A program made the translations under genes and the position numbers. A DNA stretch of 58,937 bases from Albidovulum sp. (GTDB lineage Bacteria > Pseudomonadota > Alphaproteobacteria > Rhodobacterales > Rhodobacteraceae). Every line of letters begins with the position of its first letter. The stretch's first letter is position 1. The stretch lies in NCBI GenBank assembly GCA_015491895.1, contig WFVA01000097.1, forward strand, positions 1 through 58,937, given 5' to 3'. The notes below the pieces were generated by a model, which was not told where the DNA came from, made no database searches, and saw nothing but the letters and a program-made list of their open reading frames with translations. Shown piece by piece: positions 53,954 to 58,937 of the stretch.

Positions 53954-54226
53954 TCAGTATTCCTCGCCGAACCTGTCGGCAACCAGTTTTTCAAGCGCTT
54001 CGCAAAGCGCTTCTGCTTCTGGTCCGCTGGCCTCTATTTCTATAGATGTTCCCCGGGAGGCCGCCAACATCAAAAGCCCCATGATGGAATCCCCCGCTGT
54101 CGTGAGCCCGTCCTTCGTGACCTCCACTTTCGCATCAAACTGCTCCACCACTTCCACGAAGCGCGCGGAGGCACGGGCATGAAGCCCCTTTTCATTGATG
54201 ATTCTCAGGGTCTTGGTGATGGCCAT
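53954..54226 (-). CDS. ptsH: Phosphocarrier protein HPr
   Basis: This 90-residue protein is the phosphocarrier of the phosphotransferase system. The phosphorylated histidine is His16 in GLHARAS, and the regulatory serine is Ser47 in GDSIMGLLML, the target of HprK encoded four genes upstream. Both sites are intact. No sugar-specific transporter is nearby, so the system is regulatory. AGGAAAG precedes the ATG, and the gene overlaps the end of the EIIA gene by 35 bases. Confidence 0.93.
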   Translation of the reverse strand: MAITKTLRIINEKGLHARASARFVEVVEQFDAKVEVTKDGLTTAGDSIMGLLMLAASRGTSIEIEASGPEAEALCEALEKLVADRFGEEY

Positions 54227-54626
54227 CGGGGCGCTTTCCTGTTCTCTTGTTGATGCAGTCGATATACTTGCGGCCGGCAACAAGCGCCCGGTTGGCTGCT
54301 TCGTCCATCGGCATCTGGCGGGATTTTGCAAGCTTGATCAGCATGGGCAGATTTGCACCGTGAAGAAAGCGGCGGTTCCTGCCCCGGCAGGCCTCGAAGG
54401 AAAGATTGCATGGAGAGCCGCCGAACATGTCGGTCACCACCACCACGCCCTCGCCCTCGTCCACGGCCTCTGCGGCGGCGCGGATTTCGGCTTCCTTGCT
54501 GGCGCGATCGTAGTTACCCTCGATCGCAACGGTGCGCACGCCCTCGAGCTTGCCGACCACATGCTCGACAGCCGCCAGATATTCTCTGGCCAGACCCCCA
54601 TGCGCGACGATCACAATGCCGATCAC
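54192..54626 (-). CDS. PTS fructose/mannose-type EIIA protein
   Basis: This is a 144-residue soluble EIIA of the mannose class. The N-terminus MIGIVIVAHGGLAREYL carries the phosphoryl-accepting His9, and VVVVTDMFGGSPCNLSFEA is the following signature. Its C-terminal tail runs into the overlapping ptsH gene. There is no EIIB/EIIC gene, so it probably regulates rather than transports. The C-terminal 30 residues are shorter on conserved features. It begins six bases after the rapZ stop. Confidence 0.93.
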   Translation of the reverse strand: MIGIVIVAHGGLAREYLAAVEHVVGKLEGVRTVAIEGNYDRASKEAEIRAAAEAVDEGEGVVVVTDMFGGSPCNLSFEACRGRNRRFLHGANLPMLIKLAKSRQMPMDEAANRALVAGRKYIDCINKRTGKRPDGHHQDPENHQ

Positions 54627-54632
54627 GCCTTC

Positions 54633-55538
54633 CTACCCCTTCCCTTTACCATTGGCCGTCTGCGCGCGCCGCTCCAGCTCTCTGTGCCTAATTGACACCT
54701 GCCAACCTTCCTCTGCAAGCGTATTCGCCAGTTTCTCCGCAAGGGCAACGGATCTGTGCTGCCCGCCGGTGCAGCCGAAACCGATCGAAAGATGCGCTTT
54801 TCCTTCTTCCGTGTAGGCGGGCAGGAGCAGGCGCACGAGATCGCTGACACGCGTGAAGAATGTTTCGAATCGCGGATCGCTTTCTATGTGTGAAGCCACG
54901 GCTGCATCGCGCCCGTCAAGTGCGCGAAGGTTTTTCTGCCAATAGGGGTTCTTCAGAAAGCGAACATCAAACACCATATCTATGCCGCGGGGGAGGCCTC
55001 TTTTATATGAAAACGAATGCACTGAGAGCGCGAGGCTTTGGGAGGAGCTCGGCTGAAACCGGCGCTGAAGCTCAGCGCGAAGATCATGGGGGGTCATCTC
55101 GGAGGTATCGAGAAGATGCTCGGCGCGCACCCGGACTGGCGCCAGGAGGTCAAGTTCGCGGACAATCCCCTCGGCCGGTGTTTCGGCGGGAGCGAGAGGA
55201 TGGCGGCGGCGGGTTTCGCTGTAGCGCCTCAGCAGCACATCGGGGTGTGCATCGAGATAGAGAAGCTCCATGCTCACCCGCGGATCGGTGGCGAGGCGTT
55301 CGATCACGCCGATCAGGGCTGTTGTGCTGAAATCACGATTGCGCACGTCAATTCCGAGCGCAAGCGGGCGTTCGAGCGGGGGGCCCTCGAGCAGGCGCGG
55401 CAGAAGGCTGAGGGGCAGATTGTCGATGGTTTCGAAGCCGATGTCTTCGAGCACGTTGATGGCTGTCGATCGGCCGGCTCCCGAAGGTCCGGTTACCAGA
55501 AGCACCCTGTGAATGCCGTTTTCTCCGCTTTCCGACAT
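54633..55538 (-). CDS. rapZ: RapZ-like RNase adapter / nucleotide-binding protein
   Basis: This is a 301-residue homologue of RapZ (YvcJ). In E. coli RapZ guides RNase E to the sRNA GlmZ and senses glucosamine-6-phosphate. The P-loop is [12 protein letters not shown], with arginine in place of the usual lysine, IDNLP is the next motif, and the C-terminal domain has [20 protein letters not shown] and [17 protein letters not shown] (outlines). ATG 55538 has AGGAAGAAGAGG upstream. Whether an sRNA target exists in this organism is unknown. Confidence 0.92.
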   Translation of the reverse strand: MSESGENGIHRVLLVTGPSGAGRSTAINVLEDIGFETIDNLPLSLLPRLLEGPPLERPLALGIDVRNRDFSTTALIGVIERLATDPRVSMELLYLDAHPDVLLRRYSETRRRHPLAPAETPAEGIVRELDLLAPVRVRAEHLLDTSEMTPHDLRAELQRRFQPSSSQSLALSVHSFSYKRGLPRGIDMVFDVRFLKNPYWQKNLRALDGRDAAVASHIESDPRFETFFTRVSDLVRLLLPAYTEEGKAHLSIGFGCTGGQHRSVALAEKLANTLAEEGWQVSIRHRELERRAQTANGKGKG

Positions 55539-55555
55539 GCCTCTTCTTCCTGCAT

Positions 55556-56038
55556 TTATTCTCTCAGCCCCGCTTTCAGATATTGCATCAAAGCGGCTGG
55601 AAAAACCGGGCTCTCCACCTTGTGAAGGAGCGGGAGGCAAAGGCCGAGGATTTCGGTTTCCTTCCGGGGCGGCAGGCGGCCGGCTTCCACATCGCCAAGA
55701 TCCACGACAAGGCGGACTGGCGCCTCGCTGATCGTATCGGCACCAAGCAGCCCGATCCCCCGGGCTTCGATCATCCCCCGGATACGCTGCGGCGCCTTGG
55801 CGATAAGCCTTGTTCCGCTTCGTATCAGACGGGTTCTGTCATCTGCGACCAATTCGGCACCAAGAGCCATCATCTGAAGCGCAAGCGAGGATTTGCCACT
55901 TCCCGAGGGGCCGCGTATCAGCACGGCGCGGCCGCTGAAAGCCACGCAGCTTGCATGAACGATACATGCAGTGCCACCGGGGGCGGCATCCCCGGCGAAG
56001 GTATCCGAATGATGGCTGCACATGGCGGGCCGGCTCAC
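55556..56038 (-). CDS. hprK: HPr kinase/phosphorylase (short alphaproteobacterial form)
   Basis: This is a 160-residue protein with only the catalytic C-terminal half of the longer Gram-positive enzyme, as is usual in alphaproteobacteria. The Walker A is [13 protein letters not shown] (43-51), followed by [10 protein letters not shown] and [10 protein letters not shown], the HprK signature. It phosphorylates Ser47 of HPr according to energy state. It starts with GTG overlapping the chvG stop (GTGA), so it is translationally coupled; an ATG at 56023 is a fallback start. It precedes rapZ by 17 bases. Confidence 0.92.
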   Translation of the reverse strand: MSRPAMCSHHSDTFAGDAAPGGTACIVHASCVAFSGRAVLIRGPSGSGKSSLALQMMALGAELVADDRTRLIRSGTRLIAKAPQRIRGMIEARGIGLLGADTISEAPVRLVVDLGDVEAGRLPPRKETEILGLCLPLLHKVESPVFPAALMQYLKAGLRE

Positions 56039-57753
56039 ACCGGCAGGCCGACGACAAACCGCGCCCCGAGGGGATCGGAGGAGATATCGGCCTCAGTCGG
56101 GCGGATGTTCTCGGCCCAGATCACGCCGCCATGGGCCTCCACGATCTGCTTGGAAATCGCCAGCCCGAGGCCGGAATTGTTGCCGAACTGTCCGGCCGGG
56201 CGCTCCGAATAGAAGCGGTTGAATATCTTGTGGAGCGCCTGATCGGGAATGCCCGGCCCGGTATCCTCGACCACCACCAGCACCCTGTTTTCCCGCTTCC
56301 GGGCCCACAGGCGGATGGCATCCCCTTCCTCGCAGAAGGAGATCGCATTGGTGATGAGATTGACGAAAACCTGCGCAAGCCTTGCCTCGAGCCCCTGGAT
56401 GATGACGGGCTTTCGGGGAAGATCCGTAATGAAATCAACTCCCTTGCGGGAGGCCTCCTCGCCCAGGTAGCCGGAGATGTTTTCCAGCAGCTTGACCAGA
56501 TCGAAGCTTTCCTCCTCTTCCTTGACGAGTTCGCTGTCGAGGCGGGAGGCGTTGGAAATGTCGCTCACGAGGCGATCGAGGCGGCGCACGTCATGATCGA
56601 TGACATCAAGGAGCTTCTGGCGCTGCTCCTCCTTCTTCGCGACCCGCAGCGTGCCCACGGCAGAGCGCAGGCTTGCGAGCGGATTCTTGATCTCGTGGGC
56701 CACATCCGCCGCGAACTGTTCGTTGGCGTCGATACGATCGTAAAGGGCGGTGACCATGCCCCTGAGCGCCCCCGAGAGGCGGCCGATCTCATCGGGCCTT
56801 GCGGTGAGATCGGGGATGCGGACGCGCCCCGGATTCATCTTGCGCGCCTTCCTGTCCCGGCCGAGTTCGGCGGCGGCTGCGAGATCGGAAAGCGGATTGG
56901 CGATGGTGCTCGCAAGGAGCAGGCTGAGGCCGATGGAAACAAGGATCGCGATCACGAACATCTGAAGCACCTGTTCGCGTTCACGGCGCACCAGCGCATC
57001 AAGCTCGCCGGCAGCGCTCGTCACCCCCACGACGGCCACGGGTGCGCCGTTGCGCTTGATCGGTATGGCCACCGAGAAGATCGAGCGATCGAAATCATCG
57101 ACCGTCGTCTTGATCTGCGCCTCGCCCTTGAGCGCAGCAGGAACAAGCAGGCGCGAGGCTTCTTCCGGGTTGAGCTTCGGCTTTTCATCCGACGTGCTCG
57201 AGAGCGTGCCGGAAAGCCCCTCCCAGATCTTGTTGAGAAAATCCGTGATGAGGGTGCTCCGCTCATCCTTTCGAAGGCCGCGCACGGGGGCGCTCTCGGG
57301 CCTTGCATGGCCGACGCTCGAGGCCACGAGGCGGCCCTGGGGATCATACACGAATGCTTCCACGCCGGCCGGCAGATGGATCTTTTCGAGCGCCGCTTCA
57401 ACGTCAACACCGCTGGCCGAGATGCTGGTCAGACGCCCCCCGGTGGTGGGGCGGTTGTCGAGATGCGCTTCGAGCACATCGGCGATCAGCCGTGCTTCCC
57501 TCACAAGCCCGCGTTCGCGCTGGAAAACCAGGCTGTCGCGGAAGGGGTTGAGATAGAGCACACCGGCCACGAGGATGATGAGGCCGAGAAGGTTGAAGGT
57601 GATGATCTTGCGCGCGAGGGGGGAGCGGTTGAGAGAAATGACGCTTCGCCGCTTTCGGCGCGCGCGCAATTCCTTCTCGACCGAGCCTTCAGGCCCCGTC
57701 CAGTCCTCGCCCAGAACGATGTTGGCGCTTTCCGCGCCCTTCGTATCGCGCAA
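56035..57753 (-). CDS. chvG: Two-component sensor histidine kinase ChvG
   Basis: This is a 572-residue inner-membrane kinase partner of ChvI. It has an N-terminal helix (ITFNLLGLIILVAGVLYL), a periplasmic sensor of about 200 residues, a second helix, a HAMP region (RVRIPDLTARPDEIGRLSGA), the phosphorylated histidine in VAHEIKNPLASLRSA, and the ATP domain with NAISFC and DTGPGIPDQAL. ChvG-ChvI control envelope stress, acid response and carbon metabolism in alphaproteobacteria. The start appears to be TTG at 57753 with AGGGG seven bases upstream; no in-frame ATG lies near. It follows chvI by 20 bases. Confidence 0.93.
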   Translation of the reverse strand: MRDTKGAESANIVLGEDWTGPEGSVEKELRARRKRRSVISLNRSPLARKIITFNLLGLIILVAGVLYLNPFRDSLVFQRERGLVREARLIADVLEAHLDNRPTTGGRLTSISASGVDVEAALEKIHLPAGVEAFVYDPQGRLVASSVGHARPESAPVRGLRKDERSTLITDFLNKIWEGLSGTLSSTSDEKPKLNPEEASRLLVPAALKGEAQIKTTVDDFDRSIFSVAIPIKRNGAPVAVVGVTSAAGELDALVRREREQVLQMFVIAILVSIGLSLLLASTIANPLSDLAAAAELGRDRKARKMNPGRVRIPDLTARPDEIGRLSGALRGMVTALYDRIDANEQFAADVAHEIKNPLASLRSAVGTLRVAKKEEQRQKLLDVIDHDVRRLDRLVSDISNASRLDSELVKEEEESFDLVKLLENISGYLGEEASRKGVDFITDLPRKPVIIQGLEARLAQVFVNLITNAISFCEEGDAIRLWARKRENRVLVVVEDTGPGIPDQALHKIFNRFYSERPAGQFGNNSGLGLAISKQIVEAHGGVIWAENIRPTEADISSDPLGARFVVGLPV

Positions 57754-57773
57754 CGCTTTGCCCCTGGCGATGA

Positions 57774-58475
57774 TTATTCCTCGTTATATCTGTAGCCGAT
57801 GCCGTAGAGCGTTTCGATGGCGGAGAAATTCTCGTCCACCGAGCGCATCTTCTTGCGCAGGCGCTTGATGTGGCTGTCGATGGTGCGATCGTCCACGTAA
57901 ACCTGATCGTCATAGGCCACATCCATCAGCTGATCGCGGCTCTTGACGAAGCCGGGGCGCTGGGCGAGGGCCTTCAGCAGCAGGAACTCGGTAACCGTGA
58001 GAGACACTTCCTTGCCTTTCCAGGTCACGGAATGGCGCAGGGGATCCATGCGCAGATTGCCCCGCTCGATCACCTTGTCCTGTTCGGTTTCGCCCACATC
58101 CTTGCCCGCAATCGCATCCTGGCGGCGCAGAAGCGCGCGGATGCGCTCCACCAGAAGGCGCTGGGAGAAGGGCTTTTTCACATAGTCGTCCGCGCCCATG
58201 CGAAGGCCGAGAACTTCATCGATCTCGTCATCCTTCGAAGTGAGGAAGATCACCGGGATCTGCGATTTCTGGCGCAGGCGCTGCAGGAGATCCATGCCGT
58301 CCATGCGGGGCATCTTTATGTCGAGCACCGCCATGTCGGGCATCTTCTTGTTGAAGGCGTCAAGGGCTGTCTGTCCGTCATTGTAGGTGACCACGTCGAA
58401 GCCTTCGGCTTCGAGCGTCATGGCTACGGAAGTCAGGATATTGCGGTCATCGTCCACCAGTGCGATCGTCGCCAT
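57774..58475 (-). CDS. chvI: Two-component response regulator ChvI
   Basis: This 233-residue OmpR-family regulator has a receiver domain with VDDDRNI, phosphoacceptor Asp52 in [12 protein letters not shown], and Thr/Lys residues in FLTSKDD and VKKPFS. A winged-helix DNA-binding domain has [27 protein letters not shown] and TLYGIGYRY. The ATG at 58475 has AAGGA upstream and matches the family start. It heads the leftward run chvI-chvG-hprK-rapZ-EIIA-ptsH and is divergent from pckA, a known regulatory pairing. Confidence 0.95.
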   Translation of the reverse strand: MATIALVDDDRNILTSVAMTLEAEGFDVVTYNDGQTALDAFNKKMPDMAVLDIKMPRMDGMDLLQRLRQKSQIPVIFLTSKDDEIDEVLGLRMGADDYVKKPFSQRLLVERIRALLRRQDAIAGKDVGETEQDKVIERGNLRMDPLRHSVTWKGKEVSLTVTEFLLLKALAQRPGFVKSRDQLMDVAYDDQVYVDDRTIDSHIKRLRKKMRSVDENFSAIETLYGIGYRYNEE

Positions 58476-58788
58476 TGTGGAATTCCTTGTGCTGCTCTCG
58501 ATTGTTCTGCTTTTTGCGCATTCTTTGTAAGAACGGCGCACAAAGCAAGGTGAAACCACGAATCAGCCTGAATTCTGCCGCGCAATTGTGGCAAAAAAAC
58601 GCGAGATTCGGGGCGTGGTGGTCATATTGTTTCAAAATCGTGAATAATATTTTTGATGATTACGCTAACAGCCCATCCGCGCACGCTTCTCATTTCCCTG
58701 TCACATGTTAATTGAGGCTACCGGCCGTCCGGCATGGAACGGACAGGAAGGCCGGTTGAACCCATCAAGGATGAAAAGCGGGAGCGCA
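58476..58788. other. Divergent chvI/pckA intergenic region
   Basis: This 313-base region must hold the promoters of both the chvI operon and pckA. It contains an AT-rich island at about 58623-58669 (ATATTGTTTC, AATAATATTTTTGATG), unlike the GC-rich surroundings, and a long imperfect hairpin at 58720-58756 in the pckA leader. A convincing -35/-10 pair for either side cannot be fixed by eye. No ORF longer than the coded genes is credible here. Confidence 0.6.
58720..58756 (+). repeat. Imperfect hairpin in the pckA leader
   Basis: ACCGGCC (58720-58726) pairs with GGCCGGT (58750-58756), and GTCC (58727-58730) with GGAC (58741-58744), leaving a 10-base loop and a one-sided AGGAA bulge. It lies 33 bases before the pckA start and may act in the mRNA or as a protein-binding dyad. 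Confidence 0.5.
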
Positions 58789-58937
58789 ATGATGGAAACA
58801 GGACGGGTGAACCCCTCCTTCCGAGTGGAAGATCAGGGCATCACGGGCCTTGGAAACGTGTATTACAACCTGATGGAACCCGATCTGATCGAGCATACCA
58901 TCAGGCGGGGCGAGGGGCGCCTTGGCAAGGGGGGGGC
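58789..58937 (+). CDS. pckA: Phosphoenolpyruvate carboxykinase (ATP), N-terminal fragment
   Basis: The first 49 codons of PckA are present before the right edge. The residues [31 protein letters not shown] and [10 protein letters not shown] are typical of the alphaproteobacterial enzyme, which converts oxaloacetate to PEP for gluconeogenesis. GGGAG precedes two in-frame ATGs (58789 and 58792). It is divergent from chvI; in related bacteria ChvGI affects its expression. Confidence 0.9.
   Translation, partial: MMETGRVNPSFRVEDQGITGLGNVYYNLMEPDLIEHTIRRGEGRLGKGG

Noticed and set aside
1-58937. CRISPR arrays, insertion sequences, prophage genes, rRNA and tRNA genes
   Set aside because: No regularly spaced repeats, transposase-like proteins, phage genes or cloverleaf-like sequences were noticed on either strand.

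Overview
The window reads as core chromosome of a GC-rich alphaproteobacterium, most likely of the Rhodobacterales (Rhodobacteraceae/Paracoccaceae). The evidence is a chvI-chvG-hprK-rapZ-EIIA-HPr block divergent from pckA, an Irr-type box in front of a membrane ferritin (mbfA), a serC-type RNA leader, and several proteins resembling families typical of this group (DUF6478, DUF6473, DUF2783, DUF2794, a 'twin transmembrane' protein, an IalB-like protein). These family names come from memory of sequence patterns, not from searches. I see no rRNA or tRNA genes, CRISPR arrays, insertion sequences or prophage genes.

Layout. 1-8.3 kb: the 3' part of a gamma-glutamyltransferase gene is cut off by the left edge; then come a thiolase and a MarR regulator, divergent from a homogentisate operon (hmgA, fahA, a degenerate metallo-beta-lactamase-fold protein, an FAD hydroxylase, a DUF2783 protein). 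8.3-13.1 kb: the whole serine pathway (serA, serC leftward; serB rightward) and an asparaginase. 13.3-25.7 kb: IalB-like protein, rlmN, soluble Aer-like PAS protein, clpB, pyrF, small membrane and envelope genes, ilvD, CPBP protease. 25.8-33.6 kb: accD-folC, then a leftward run of zapE, hydrolase, ornithine cyclodeaminase-like, DUF188, AEC permease and mbfA.

33.6-41.4 kb is the most gene-regulation-dense part. It holds a small exported peptide, a TetR regulator and an I78-type protease-inhibitor lipoprotein preceded by repeated operator-like sequences. Next is a phenylacetate locus, paaI-paaJ-paaK-tetR, divergent from paaZ-paaX; it lacks the paaABCDE epoxidase genes. 41.7-53 kb: DUF2794, a translationally coupled M48 protease/DUF898 pair, parC, SH3 protein, SDR, cobalamin adenosyltransferase, etfBA, DUF6473 protein and 3-hydroxybutyryl-CoA dehydrogenase. 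53-58.9 kb: an acyltransferase follows the carbon/envelope signalling block chvI-chvG-hprK-rapZ-EIIA-HPr, with pckA starting at the right edge.

Together the genes describe a heterotroph that degrades aromatic acids through homogentisate and phenylacetyl-CoA, feeds acetoacetate and acyl-CoAs into beta-oxidation (thiolases, Hbd, ETF), and ties gluconeogenesis (pckA) to a regulatory, non-transporting PTS. The best candidates for undescribed biology are the TetR/peptide/I78 cassette and the MBL-fold protein of the homogentisate operon, which has lost one complete metal site. Most of the rest is ordinary.
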